From contig CAVZQP010000004.1 of NCBI GenBank assembly GCA_963777485.1, positions 124,001 through 188,000 of the forward strand: 64,000 nt of DNA, read 5' to 3'. The notes under the pieces are model-generated. The model was not told the origin of the DNA. It saw only the letters and a program-made list of their open reading frames with translations, and made no database searches. Below are positions 43,531 through 52,765 of this stretch, in pieces (position 1 is the stretch's first letter; the number at the start of each line of letters is the position of its first letter). This DNA comes from Bog-473 sp963777485. Its GTDB lineage: Bacteria > Actinomycetota > Acidimicrobiia > Acidimicrobiales > RAAP-2. Made by a program: the position numbers and the translations under genes.

Positions 43531-43564
43531 CTAGTGTCTTACTACTAGCAATAGATTTCTAGAA
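43531..43564. promoter_or_regulatory. AT-rich divergent promoter/operator region
   Basis: Between the surface-protein gene and the winged-helix gene lies an unusually AT-rich stretch with a CTAGT...ACTAG inverted repeat (43531-43535 and 43544-43548) and the palindrome TTCTAGAA (43557-43564), 20 bases before the ATG at 43585. It is a probable autoregulatory operator of the 43585 regulator. Confidence 0.4.
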
Positions 43565-43584
43565 TTGTTGTTATCCTGGGGTGT

Positions 43585-43893
43585 ATGACGAACTGGAGCT
43601 TTCTCACCAATCACGGGCGGGCCCTCCTCTCCATCGCCCAGAATCCGGATATTCGTCTGCGCGAGATTGCAACTGATCTCGGCATCACCGAGCGACATGC
43701 ATACGCCATTGTCACGGATCTGACCGATGCCGGATACATAGTGAAGGAGAGAGAGGGTCGTCGGAACCGCTATCAGGTGCAGAGCCACCTGGCCTTGCCT
43801 GAGCTTCCGGACCGCGAGCAGGCGATCGGGGACGTGTTGGACGTTCTGACGAGTCGCCGAACGAAGCGGAAGCCGACACGGAAGGCGAAGTAG
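43585..43893 (+). CDS. Winged helix-turn-helix regulator (ArsR/MarR-like)
   Basis: A 102-residue DNA-binding protein. Helix-turn-helix segments are seen in IRLREIATDLGITERHAYAIVTDLTDAGYIVKE, with the wing in REGRRNRYQVQSHLALP. The C-terminus is Lys/Arg-rich (RRTKRKPTRKAK). The fold resembles ArsR- or MarR-like single-domain regulators, and there is no ligand domain. It is divergent from the sortase/surface-protein operon across an AT-rich region with palindromes, and may control that operon or the acyl-CoA synthetase gene that follows 28 bases later. Confidence 0.8.
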   Translation: MTNWSFLTNHGRALLSIAQNPDIRLREIATDLGITERHAYAIVTDLTDAGYIVKEREGRRNRYQVQSHLALPELPDREQAIGDVLDVLTSRRTKRKPTRKAK

Positions 43894-43921
43894 TCAACGA
43901 GGGGCCTTTAACATCGGCGCG

Positions 43922-45556
43922 ATGGGCGAGACGGTCTTCGAGCTTGTGGCCGCCCGCGTCGGTGATGGACGTGTCGGGCTCGTCTTCGAAGACCGAGAGT
44001 GGACGTGGGGCGAGGTGGTCGGGGAGTCGCTGGCGCGGGCGTCGCTCCTGCGGCAGTGTGACCTCGCCGGCAAACACATCGGAGTCCTGCTCGACAACCT
44101 CCCCGAGTACTTCTTCCTCCTCTGTGCCGCTGCACTGACCGGTTCGGTGGTCGTCGGGGCCAACGACACCCGCCGGGGCGAGGCGCTCGCCGGCGACCTA
44201 CGGCACACCGACTGTGCCGTGATCCTCACGGACTCTTCGAAGGTCGGGCTCCTGGCGGGCGTGGACGTCGGGGCACCGGTCCGGCTCGTCGATGACGTCG
44301 AGTGGACAAAAGACGTGTACCAGCACCGGGGCGCATCAATTCCCCACGATGTACCACCGGCCGACACGCTCTTCCTCCTCGTGTTCACCTCGGGCTCGAC
44401 GGGCGCCCCGAAAGCCGTCCGTGTCTCCCAGGGTCGGGCCGTGCGGATGATGGCCGGGGCCGCCGCGGTCTACACGGATGCCGACGTCCTGTACTGCTCC
44501 ATGCCGATGTTCCACCTGAATGCCCTCATGGGAAGTCTCTTCCCCGGTCTGAGCGCCGGGTCACGCGTCGTCCTCAAACGCAGGTTCTCGGCAAGCACCT
44601 TCCTGGGCGACATCCGGGATCACGGATGCACGTCGTTCAACTACGTGGGCCGGGCGTTGTCGTACATCCTTGCGCAGCCGCCCACCGCCGAGGACGCCGA
44701 CAACGCACTCGTGTTCTGCGTCGGCGCGGAAGCCTCGGTCCGTGACCGCAAGGAGTTCCGCCGGCGGTTCGGCTGTTACGTCGTCGAGGGCTACACGTCG
44801 AGCGAGGGTGGAGTCTCCATCAATCCCTTCGCCGGGATGCCCGAGGACGCGCTCGGGAGGCCGCCCGAGGGGATGGATGTGGCGATCATCGACCCTGAGT
44901 CCGGGACGGAATGTGCACGAGCCGTCTTCGGACCGTCGCGGGAGATCCTCAATTCCAGCGAGGCGATCGGAGAGATCGTCCGCCGGGACGCCGCGACGTC
45001 GTTCGAGGGCTACTACGCCAACGATCACGCCGACGCCGTGCGGACCCGCGACGGCTGGTTCTGGAGCGGCGACCTCGGGTACCGAGACGAAGAGGGCACC
45101 TTCTATTTCGCAGGACGAGGGGACGACTGGCTCCGGGTCGACGGTGAGAACTTCGCTGCCGCGCCGGTAGAGGCGATCCTCTCGAGGCACCCCGATGTGG
45201 CGGCGACCGTCGTCTTCGCAGTACCGGATCCCCGGACCGGCGACCAGGTCATGGCAGCTGTCGAGCTCCGCCCCGGTGCCACGTTCGACGCGGCGGTGTT
45301 CGCAGAATTCCTGATGGCCCAGGGCGACCTCGGCACGAAGTGGGCGCCTGCCTTTGTGCGGGTCGTCGACGCCATTCCCATCACCGGAACCGGCAAGCTC
45401 GACCGCAAGTCCCTTCGCGCCGACCGCTGGCAGACCACGGATCCCGTGTGGTGGCGGCGCGGCCGGCTGCTCGAGTACGTCCCCTTGACCCCGGAGGACG
45501 CGAAGACCGTCGGGGAAGCGTTCCACGCGGCCGGCCGGGGCCATCTTCTGTCCTGA
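43922..45556 (+). CDS. Acyl-CoA synthetase (FadD-like)
   Basis: A 544-residue adenylate-forming enzyme that activates a carboxylate to its CoA thioester. Motifs: LLVFTSGSTGAPKAV (phosphate loop), EGYTSSEGGVSINP (A5 region), DGWFWSGDLGYRDEEGTFYFAGR (ribose-binding Asp and hinge) and ITGTGKLDRKSLRAD (catalytic Lys). It resembles the FadD17-like long-chain or steroid-side-chain ligases of actinobacteria. The convergent TetR regulator at 45582 may control it, as such pairs are common, though the palindromic operator lies on the far side of the tetR-type gene. Confidence 0.88.
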   Translation: MGETVFELVAARVGDGRVGLVFEDREWTWGEVVGESLARASLLRQCDLAGKHIGVLLDNLPEYFFLLCAAALTGSVVVGANDTRRGEALAGDLRHTDCAVILTDSSKVGLLAGVDVGAPVRLVDDVEWTKDVYQHRGASIPHDVPPADTLFLLVFTSGSTGAPKAVRVSQGRAVRMMAGAAAVYTDADVLYCSMPMFHLNALMGSLFPGLSAGSRVVLKRRFSASTFLGDIRDHGCTSFNYVGRALSYILAQPPTAEDADNALVFCVGAEASVRDRKEFRRRFGCYVVEGYTSSEGGVSINPFAGMPEDALGRPPEGMDVAIIDPESGTECARAVFGPSREILNSSEAIGEIVRRDAATSFEGYYANDHADAVRTRDGWFWSGDLGYRDEEGTFYFAGRGDDWLRVDGENFAAAPVEAILSRHPDVAATVVFAVPDPRTGDQVMAAVELRPGATFDAAVFAEFLMAQGDLGTKWAPAFVRVVDAIPITGTGKLDRKSLRADRWQTTDPVWWRRGRLLEYVPLTPEDAKTVGEAFHAAGRGHLLS

Positions 45557-45581
45557 CCGAGCAAGGTCGCCAGGAGCGTTC

Positions 45582-46295
45582 CTAACCGGCGTCTCCGCGC
45601 AGGCCAAAACCCTCGAGCAGCCGGCGAAGCCCGATTTTGAAGAGGCGCTCCTCGAGCTCCTCATCGGACTCGGTGCTCGCGATGGTCCGGTCGATCCCTT
45701 CAATTGTCGTCGGCGACACCGCAGGAGCGTCCTCCGGACGCGCCGCCGCACTCGAGAATGACGCAATCTGAGGGTTGATCCCGAGTTGCTCCGACGCCAG
45801 GCGACGATGGGTGCGATAGAGGATCGAGCCGAGTGTGTACGTGGTGTAGGCGTAGAACGCGTCGCTGACGTCCTCGCCTTCGAGCCCGGCCGCTTCGAGC
45901 AGGTTGCCGAAGATCGCCAAGGCTCCCGCGAGGCGGCTGTCCGAGTCGGCCGGCGGGAGGGCCAGGTTGGTCGCGATCCGATAGTGGCGGCTGAACGCCC
46001 GGCGCGCACATGTGGCGGCCAGGATCAGGAATTCGACCGCATTCCCCGGTTGGCCGAGCGGGTCCGCGATCTCCGCGGGGAAGGCGGTGATGGATTCCTC
46101 CCAGACAAGCGAAACCGCCGCCTGGACGACGGCGCTCTGGTTCTCGAAGTGGTTGTAGATCGCGGCGGGGCTGACGCTGAGCCGGGCGCCCAGGGCCCGC
46201 ATGGAGAAGTTACCGTCGTCGAAGAGAGCGAGGGTTTCGCGCGCGACCTCTTCCTTGGTGAGGTGCGTCGTCCTGCCGGCCGCCATGCGGGCCAT
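45582..46295 (-). CDS. TetR-family transcriptional regulator
   Basis: A 237-residue repressor. The N-terminal helix-turn-helix is seen in LTKEEVARETLALFDDGNFSMRALGARLSVSPAAIYNHFENQSAVV, with the invariant Tyr/Phe of recognition helix 3. The rest is an all-helical ligand domain. A perfect inverted repeat lies 39-57 bases upstream of its start, which indicates autoregulation. It probably responds to an acyl-CoA or fatty acid, given the convergent acyl-CoA synthetase gene. The start ATG at 46295 has an alternative at the second Met four codons in. Confidence 0.87.
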   Translation of the reverse strand: MARMAAGRTTHLTKEEVARETLALFDDGNFSMRALGARLSVSPAAIYNHFENQSAVVQAAVSLVWEESITAFPAEIADPLGQPGNAVEFLILAATCARRAFSRHYRIATNLALPPADSDSRLAGALAIFGNLLEAAGLEGEDVSDAFYAYTTYTLGSILYRTHRRLASEQLGINPQIASFSSAAARPEDAPAVSPTTIEGIDRTIASTESDEELEERLFKIGLRRLLEGFGLRGDAG

Positions 46296-46333
46296 GGATG
46301 TCCCCCTGGTTGTTCCGTCTAGAACTGTACAAC

Positions 46334-46352
46334 GTTCACATATTTTGTGAAC
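46334..46352 (-). promoter_or_regulatory. TetR-type operator palindrome
   Basis: GTTCACA-TATTT-TGTGAAC: perfect 7-base arms (46334-46340 and 46346-46352) with a 5-base AT-rich spacer, 39 bases upstream of the TetR gene start. The size and symmetry are typical of TetR operators. Confidence 0.6.
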
Positions 46353-46506
46353 GGGAGGACGAGAGAGGCGGATGCCTGACCGCCGAGGAGGGACGGGCGG
46401 TCCGTTGGGCTTCTCGGCGTCCCATCTCGAAGATGGCGGGTGCAGTTCAGAAAGTCGTTCGACCTACACGATCGCCAGACCCACGCTGCGGCCCCTCGGC
46501 GTTCGC

Positions 46507-47691
46507 TTACGCAGTCAGCCGACTCTGAAAGTTCCGCGCCAAACGGGCCTCGGCGGGTTGTGGCCCGATGCCGTCCGTTCTCGCTGAGTGGGCGGGTAGT
46601 ACTTGTGCGGGCACGCTGGGTTGATGAGCCGAGATCGCAGTAAACCTCTCCTTGCGCCTGAGAAACGGTGCTTCCACCCAGCGATAGGAGGCGTTGGCTA
46701 CAAGCACCGTGAGCAGAACGCACCCAAAGAGGACCGCGGCGCGGGGCGCTCCGCGCAGGTGACATCGTTCGAGGAAAACGATGGCGATCGGCAAGTGGTA
46801 AAGGTAGATCCCGTACGAACGCTTCCCAAGCCACAACGCAGACGAGGACGAGAACAGAGCAGCTATTAGACCGATCGGTTTGAGGACGAGGCGAGCAACC
46901 AGTACGACCGATGCCAATGTCGCGGCGATGAGCACGAGCGCACTCTCGGTTTGTGAGTTCGAATACACCGCGCAAATGCAGACGAAGACGACCAGAGAGA
47001 CGACAGCGACTGGAGCGAAGTAGCGCTGCCACTGTCCGTCGGCCCTAGTGGTTGACTTTCTGCTCAAGACCCCCAATGCCAGTGCCGAGCCGGCGAGCAG
47101 CCCAATCGCGTGGGTGTCGGTGCCGTAATACGCCCTCATCGACCCCCAGTGCTTCATCGCAAACATCAGATAGATGGCATCCGCGAGCGCGAGTCCGCTG
47201 ACGACGACGGCAGCTTTGGTGAGGTCTCTAGCCCTCGCGACAAGTGCGATGCAGACAAGCGGCCAGAAGAAATAGAACTGCTCCTCGATCGCGAGCGACC
47301 AGGTGTGGCCGAGCAGCCCGAGGGTATTCGGGCCTATGGCCCGAACCCAATTGCCCGAATAAAGGAGGACCCAAGGAAGACCCGTTACCGTGTCATGACG
47401 CGCAGCCGAAGTGCAGAGCAACGACAGGGTGAGGGCAAAGGCGATCGCACACAGAAGCGCTGGCCCGAGACGCAGTGCACGGCGAGCCCAAAAGCGGCGG
47501 AGCGAGATTCGACCGAGCCGCACTGACTCTTCGAGCAACAGTGTCGTGATCAAAAATCCAGAGATCACGAAGAAGATGTCGACTCCGACCCAGCCCGGAG
47601 GAACGATGCCGTAGTGGAAACCGACGACCGCGGCGACCGCCACCGCTCTCAGCCCATCGAGTGCAGGCCACCTCCTGGTCGATGTGTCCAT
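46507..47691 (-). CDS. Acyltransferase 3 family membrane protein (OafA/YrhL-like)
   Basis: A 394-residue polytopic O-acyltransferase that probably adds acetyl or another acyl group to cell-surface glycans. It starts RRWPALDGLRAVAVAAVVGFHYG, where the R-x10-H motif of the family is present, followed by VGVDIFFVISGFLITTLL and the conserved HTWSLAIEEQFYFFWP. About ten transmembrane helices follow. A soluble C-terminal tail of about 50 residues is non-conserved. Codon use looks less GC-biased than the rest of the window. No polysaccharide genes adjoin except the polytopic protein at 48080. Confidence 0.87.
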   Translation of the reverse strand: MDTSTRRWPALDGLRAVAVAAVVGFHYGIVPPGWVGVDIFFVISGFLITTLLLEESVRLGRISLRRFWARRALRLGPALLCAIAFALTLSLLCTSAARHDTVTGLPWVLLYSGNWVRAIGPNTLGLLGHTWSLAIEEQFYFFWPLVCIALVARARDLTKAAVVVSGLALADAIYLMFAMKHWGSMRAYYGTDTHAIGLLAGSALALGVLSRKSTTRADGQWQRYFAPVAVVSLVVFVCICAVYSNSQTESALVLIAATLASVVLVARLVLKPIGLIAALFSSSSALWLGKRSYGIYLYHLPIAIVFLERCHLRGAPRAAVLFGCVLLTVLVANASYRWVEAPFLRRKERFTAISAHQPSVPAQVLPAHSARTDGIGPQPAEARLARNFQSRLTA

Positions 47692-48079
47692 GTCCCCCCG
47701 TCCCGACCCACCGACGTAGCCCGGCAGACGCACCTCGGCGGCAAATTCAATATTCAAGCCCAGGTGAAAAGCCGTCCATAGGAAAAAGGGACTACTGGTG
47801 GCCTAGGTGATGATTAGGCCACCAGGCGCTCACTCGTCTCCAAGCGGATCAGGCGCGTCACCGGTGGTCAAGCAACCTTCGAGTTACCTCATTGGGGTCA
47901 GTTGTAGGCCCGGCGGACCGAGTTGGCGTGTTTGGGCTCGATCTTCTGCAGGATGAAATTGGCGTCGATTCGTCGCGATGGTCCTCCAACCGTTGACCTG
48001 TGGTCTGGTGACGTCCCGACAACACGCGGCTGTATGCAGTTCAAATGTCGCTCTCCGCCACGTCAGGCGACCGAGCAGG
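47692..48079. other. 388-base non-coding region
   Basis: Between two minus-strand membrane-protein genes. No gene with recognisable features is present; short open frames at 47923-48180 are not convincing. It contains the perfect hairpin at 47796-47824. Confidence 0.5.
47796..47824 (-). terminator. Perfect 10-bp hairpin, possible terminator
   Basis: TGGTGGCCTA (47796-47805) and TAGGCCACCA (47815-47824) pair fully around a 9-base loop. Read on the minus strand, GTAGTCCCTTTTTCC follows, giving a displaced T-run, so it may terminate transcription from the gene at 48080-49390. A regulatory palindrome is the alternative. Confidence 0.45.
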
Positions 48080-49390
48080 TCAGATTCGCCGGACTCCCAT
48101 TCCGCGGGCACGGTGCTCCAGTGCGCTCATCCGTGAGACTTGGTGCTGGCCCACCCTCTCCGCCGTCGAGCCCAACATGACTGCCAAGGTCGCCATGAGT
48201 CCCGGCCACCACAACGCGATGTTGTGTACGGCGTGGTGGTTTCCGAGCACGATCGTGGCAAAGAGCGCCACGCTACAGACGCTGAGGTGCCTCACGCCGC
48301 GTCGTGCCGAAAGTAGGAGGCAGATGGCAGCGACCGGCCAGAGGTAGTACCAGACGAGCTCCGTCTCGAAGAGCACCCGCAAGGAGAAGGCGATCGCCAT
48401 CATCGTGAGCACCGTCGGCAGGTCATGGCGGCGTCGACAGACGGCGATGGCCAGGACGGCTCCCAACAAAAGGGCGACCAAGCGCGTCGGGCCGCCACCG
48501 TCGGTTCCGGAACCGATGACGGGGGCGAAGTGGGTCAGCGGCGTGAATGAGACGGCTTTGGGATAGATCGGCTGGTTCACGAGCACGAAACGGGTGAGGC
48601 GGGGCTGGGCGATCAGCGGGGGTATGAGCACCAGCAGGCTCGGCAGCACGAGCCGCCACGAGACCTTCGCGAACGACCGCCAACCCAAGCGGGCGAGCAC
48701 CGGGGCCACACCCAGGATGGCGAGCGGTTGGAACGCGATGCCCAGACCCAGGAGCCACGCCGCGCGCCGGCCGCCGCCGTCCGGTCGTCGCTCCATCGCC
48801 AACGCCGCCCACAACACCATGGCCACGGCGACGCAATCTTCGGGATGTCCCCAGACTCCGGCGACGTTGGCGACCCCGAGCGCGCTCACCAGTGCCAGGG
48901 CGAGCCGGGTGCGATCGTTGAGATGCCAGGACCGGGCAACGGCATCGACCGCGAAGAGCGCCGGCGACGCGATCAGGAGCGCCGCTGGGCCCAGCAGCAG
49001 CCAGAGGTCGAGCGGGCTGCTGCCGGGGAAGTGGGCGGTGAGACCAACCATCTGGGCGAAGAGCAGGATCGGGGCCAGCACGAACTCGAGGGCCGGAGGT
49101 GACGTCAGCACGCCCGGGGAGGCATAGATGTGACCGAACTGACCGTGGGCCAGGAACCACGAACTCGCGCTCATGCCCCAGAGGTCCCCTGGCGTGATGA
49201 GCTCGAGGTGTCGCCCACTCGGGAAACCGTGGCCCAGAACGCTGTAGCCGACGACTGGGATGAACATGGCAATGGTCGCCACGATCGGCGCGGGTCGTTC
49301 CGCGACCCACGCTCTCGCCGCTGCGACCACCACCCGTCCTTGGTCCAGCTCGGTCCATTGTCGCCGGCGCACCGTCCCCCCAATGGCCAT
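48080..49390 (-). CDS. Polytopic membrane protein, GT-C-like
   Basis: A 436-residue protein with about ten to eleven hydrophobic helices. An acidic, short-loop N-terminal external segment (HLELITPGDLW) and Arg-rich cytosolic turns recall GT-C lipid-linked glycosyltransferases (GT87-like, mannosyltransferase type), but no DxD or other decisive motif was found. It might act with the upstream OafA-like acyltransferase in envelope glycan synthesis. The start is uncertain: ATG at 49390 gives MAIGGTVRRRQW, and longer frames exist. Confidence 0.6.
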   Translation of the reverse strand: MAIGGTVRRRQWTELDQGRVVVAAARAWVAERPAPIVATIAMFIPVVGYSVLGHGFPSGRHLELITPGDLWGMSASSWFLAHGQFGHIYASPGVLTSPPALEFVLAPILLFAQMVGLTAHFPGSSPLDLWLLLGPAALLIASPALFAVDAVARSWHLNDRTRLALALVSALGVANVAGVWGHPEDCVAVAMVLWAALAMERRPDGGGRRAAWLLGLGIAFQPLAILGVAPVLARLGWRSFAKVSWRLVLPSLLVLIPPLIAQPRLTRFVLVNQPIYPKAVSFTPLTHFAPVIGSGTDGGGPTRLVALLLGAVLAIAVCRRRHDLPTVLTMMAIAFSLRVLFETELVWYYLWPVAAICLLLSARRGVRHLSVCSVALFATIVLGNHHAVHNIALWWPGLMATLAVMLGSTAERVGQHQVSRMSALEHRARGMGVRRI

Positions 49391-49522
49391 TGCGCTCACG
49401 AAACGCTGTCGATGAATGCAGAGTATGACCGGGGTGAGGCCACGATCCATGAGTCAAACGGACTACTTCTCTCGAACACAATCCGGTTTGGATCATGCCC
49501 GTGTTCGTGGGTGCAACTCGTC

Positions 49523-49654
49523 TCAGGCGGACCCTTCTGGTCGCTGGCTCCGCTGGTTGTTCAGCCACTCGCCGAGTTGGCGCACGCGACACTCGAGCGG
49601 GGCGGCTGAAGCGAGCAGGGCGGCGCCGTCCCGACGCGGGACCGGCGGGTTCAC
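49523..49654 (-). CDS. Possible small protein coupled to the MFS gene
   Basis: A 43-residue frame starting with GTG that overlaps the MFS stop codon (GTGA) and ends with TGA. The second half (LECRVRQLGEWLNNQRSQRPEGSA) looks helical and amphipathic. Its only support is the overlap pattern that is common in this genome, so it may be chance. Confidence 0.3.
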   Translation of the reverse strand: MNPPVPRRDGAALLASAAPLECRVRQLGEWLNNQRSQRPEGSA

Positions 49655-51450
49655 AGCACCACCGGCTCCGTTTCGGCGCCGAGCTCGAGCGGCACGCTCG
49701 CATCGGCGTGGGCCGGCGCCTTGCCGCCCCTGGTCCAGGAGCACGCCGCACCGATGAGGCACATCACGATGCCGAAGTTGAACGCTGCGTGCAGGCCGAC
49801 TTTGAACGCGTCCGTGATCAGGCTGGGGAAGAAGCGCTCACCTGTCACCGTCGCGCGCTGGGCCGGAGCGAGCTGCGACAGGACGTGTGGCCCGATCAGG
49901 TGGCTGGCCGGGTTGTACCCGAGGAAAGCGGCGAACAGCGTGGAGACGGGCGGCAGATGCGAGATCGCCTCCGCCGTCGCGTGCGGGACCCCGTGCGCGG
50001 TGAGGCCGCGCACGAGCGCGGGCGGCAGCGTGTCGGAGAGCCCGACGATGATCAAGGTGAAGAAGATCCCGATCGAGAGCACCTGGGCCGAGTTCTGGAA
50101 TGTCGTGTTCATCCCCGAGCCCGCGCCGCGGTCGCTCGCTGGGAGGCTGTTCATCACTCCCGTGCGGTTCGACGCCCCGAACGTCGACATGCACGCCCCC
50201 GTGACGAACAGCAGCACGGCGAACTCGCTGTACGAGAAGTCGACGGGCAGCGTCTCGAGCAACAGGAAGCAGACGGCGGTGCCGAGCATCCCGAATGTCG
50301 CGAACGGCCGCGGACCGTAGTGGTCGGACAGCACGCCCGACAATGGCCCCGCGATCATGAAGCCCGCGGTCAGCGGGATCATGAAGATGCCGGCCCAGAG
50401 CGGTGTCACCGCGAACGTGTAGCCGTGTTGGGGCAGCCAGATCCCCTGCAACCAGATGATCAGCATGAACATCAGGCCGCCCCGGCCCAGCGCGCCGAGG
50501 AAACTGGCGAAGACGCCGGCTGAGAAAGCTCTGATCTTGAACAGCTGCAGCCGGAACATCGGTTCTTCCGTGTGCACCTCGATCCAGCAGAACAGGATGA
50601 GGAACGCGACGCCGAGGACGAGCTCGGTCACCACGACCGGATTGGTCCACCCCATCGGATGCTGGCCGTAGGGTTCGATCCCGTAGGTGATCCCGACCAT
50701 GACGAGGATCAACCCGATCGCGAAGGTGACGTTGCCGGCCCAGTCGATCTTGCCGCCCGAGCCGCGTTCGATCTCGTGCAGGGAGAAGTAGCCCCAGATG
50801 GTGGCGAAGAGCCCGATCGGCACGGAGACCAGGAAGATGAGGCGCCAGTTGACAGGGGCCAGGAGGCCGCCGAGCAGCAGGCCGATGAACGTTCCGCTGA
50901 TGGCGGCGGCCTGGTTGATGCCGAGGGCGAAGCCGCGGCGGTCCGGCGGGAAGGCGTCGGTGAGGATGGCCGCCGAGTTCGCCATCAACAGCGCGGCACC
51001 GACGCCCTGGAAGATCCGCATGACGATGAGCCAGACCCCGCCGGCGCTGCCGGTCATCCAGGTGATGCTCAACAAGAGCGAGAAGAACGTGAAGACCGCG
51101 AAGCCCAGGTTGTACATGCGGACGCGGCCGTAGAGGTCGCCGAGCTTGCCCAGGCTGACCACGAGCACGCTCGTCACGATCAGGAAGCCGAGGATCATCC
51201 ACAACAGGAAGAAGGTGTTCGAGGGGAGCAGCGGGTCGAGGTGGATGCCCCGGAAGATGGCGGGGAGCGCAATGAGGACGATCGAGCCGTCGATCGCCGC
51301 CATCAGCATCCCGAGCGTGGTGATGAACAGCGCGATCCACTTGTGGTTATCGTTCACCGGGCCGCGAGGAGGCCGCAGCGCCTGCGTCACCACGAGGTCG
51401 TCGACGGCGACAGCGCGCGGGTCGAGGAGCTCATCCCGCCAGTGTCGCAC
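49651..51450 (-). CDS. DHA2-type MFS drug/solute transporter
   Basis: A 599-residue major facilitator protein with about 14 transmembrane helices, the DHA2 (EmrB/QacA) layout. Motif A-like LGKLGDLYGRVRMYN follows helix 2, and motif C-like GTFIGLLLGGLLAPVNWRLIFLVSVPIG marks helix 5. The N-terminal 35 residues are cytosolic. The family exports drugs or metabolites by proton antiport, and nothing nearby fixes the substrate. GTG at 51450 begins MRHWRDELLDPR. Confidence 0.9.
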   Translation of the reverse strand: MRHWRDELLDPRAVAVDDLVVTQALRPPRGPVNDNHKWIALFITTLGMLMAAIDGSIVLIALPAIFRGIHLDPLLPSNTFFLLWMILGFLIVTSVLVVSLGKLGDLYGRVRMYNLGFAVFTFFSLLLSITWMTGSAGGVWLIVMRIFQGVGAALLMANSAAILTDAFPPDRRGFALGINQAAAISGTFIGLLLGGLLAPVNWRLIFLVSVPIGLFATIWGYFSLHEIERGSGGKIDWAGNVTFAIGLILVMVGITYGIEPYGQHPMGWTNPVVVTELVLGVAFLILFCWIEVHTEEPMFRLQLFKIRAFSAGVFASFLGALGRGGLMFMLIIWLQGIWLPQHGYTFAVTPLWAGIFMIPLTAGFMIAGPLSGVLSDHYGPRPFATFGMLGTAVCFLLLETLPVDFSYSEFAVLLFVTGACMSTFGASNRTGVMNSLPASDRGAGSGMNTTFQNSAQVLSIGIFFTLIIVGLSDTLPPALVRGLTAHGVPHATAEAISHLPPVSTLFAAFLGYNPASHLIGPHVLSQLAPAQRATVTGERFFPSLITDAFKVGLHAAFNFGIVMCLIGAACSWTRGGKAPAHADASVPLELGAETEPVVL

Positions 51451-51652
51451 GACCTTGTCCGGGGTCAGCCCTGGCGCTGGTCATCGCCGAGGTGTGCCCG
51501 GCGTATGGGCGCTGTACGCCCCCCGGCTGTCGACGCGGCTGAGCGCAGCACCCGCACTCCCGTGAACGACCCGGCCACCAAGAGGCGCGGGCGAGCGCGC
51601 GGCCGGTAGCGTACGCAGCGCGCCATCGCGCGCCACACCTTGGGGAGGCACT

Positions 51653-52765
51653 GTGGAGACCGAAGCCGCCGTCTTGTGGGAGCGTCACGCCGACTGGAGC
51701 GTGGAGCCCATCGAGCTCGACCCGCCCAAGGACGGTGAGGTGCTCATCAAGTTCTCGGCGTCCGGCATGTGCCACTCCGACGAGCACCTCGTCACTGGCG
51801 ACATGCCGGTGCCCCTGCCGATGATCGGCGGTCACGAGGGCGCCGGCGTCGTCGAGGAGGTCGGCCCGGGCGTCACCGCACTCAAGCCGGGCGACCACGT
51901 GGTCCTCGGTTTCGTGCCGGCGTGCGGCAAGTGCCCGTCCTGCGCCACCGGCCACTCGAACCTCTGCGACGTCGGCGGCGTCCTGATGGCGGGGCGCCAG
52001 ATGGACGGCACCATCCGGCACCACGCCCAGGGTCAGGACGTCGCGACCATGGTCTGCCTCGGCACGTTCGCGAAGTACAGCGTCGTCAACCAGGCCTCGT
52101 GCGTGAAGATCCTCGACGACATCCCGCTCGACAAGGCCTGCCTCGTCGGCTGCGGGGTCACGACCGGCTGGGGCTCGGCGGTCTACGCCGCCGACGTGCG
52201 CCCGGGCGACTACGTCGCGGTCATCGGCATCGGCGGCATCGGCGCATCGGCCGTGCAGGGCGCGCGGCTGGCCGGGGCCGAGATGATCTTCGCCATCGAC
52301 CCGGTCGAGCTCAAGCGCACGCTTGCCCCCAAATTCGGCGCCACCCACACCGCAGCCTCGGTGGAGGAGGCGTTCGAGCTCATCCAGCGCGAGACCTGGG
52401 GCCGCATGTGCGACAAGGTCATCTGCGCCATGGGTGTCGGCCGGGGCTCGATGATGGAGTCGATCCTGGGCCTCACCGCCAAGCGCGGGCGCGTGGTCGT
52501 GACGAACATCCACCCCATGACCGAGATGGACGTCACCATGAACCTGATGCAGCTGACGATCATGGAGAAGCAGGTCGTCGGGAGCATCTTCGGCTCGGCC
52601 AACATCCATTCCGACATCCCGAAGTTGCTGAAGCTGTACCGGGACGGGCAGCTCGACCTCGACTCGATGATCACCAGCACGTACAAGCTGGGCGACATCA
52701 ACCAGGGCTATCAGGACATGCGCGACGGCAAGAACATCCGCGGGGTCCTCGTCTACGACAGTTGA
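51653..52765 (+). CDS. NDMA-dependent-type zinc alcohol dehydrogenase
   Basis: A 370-residue medium-chain dehydrogenase. The catalytic zinc site is CHSDEHLVTGDM plus GGHEGAGVVEEVG, and the structural zinc Cys cluster is PACGKCPSCATGHSNLC. The Rossmann motif is VAVIGIGGIGASAVQGA. It closely resembles the NDMA-type actinobacterial group with tightly bound NAD, in which the natural electron acceptor is thought to be mycofactocin. The start is GTG at 51653. Its end overlaps the convergent DUF4395 gene by 13 bases. Assignment to the NDMA group is from memory of overall sequence. Confidence 0.88.
   Translation: METEAAVLWERHADWSVEPIELDPPKDGEVLIKFSASGMCHSDEHLVTGDMPVPLPMIGGHEGAGVVEEVGPGVTALKPGDHVVLGFVPACGKCPSCATGHSNLCDVGGVLMAGRQMDGTIRHHAQGQDVATMVCLGTFAKYSVVNQASCVKILDDIPLDKACLVGCGVTTGWGSAVYAADVRPGDYVAVIGIGGIGASAVQGARLAGAEMIFAIDPVELKRTLAPKFGATHTAASVEEAFELIQRETWGRMCDKVICAMGVGRGSMMESILGLTAKRGRVVVTNIHPMTEMDVTMNLMQLTIMEKQVVGSIFGSANIHSDIPKLLKLYRDGQLDLDSMITSTYKLGDINQGYQDMRDGKNIRGVLVYDS

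Noticed and set aside
47923..48180. 85-codon open frame on the plus strand
   Set aside because: No motif or ribosome site; overlaps the end of the membrane-protein gene on the other strand.
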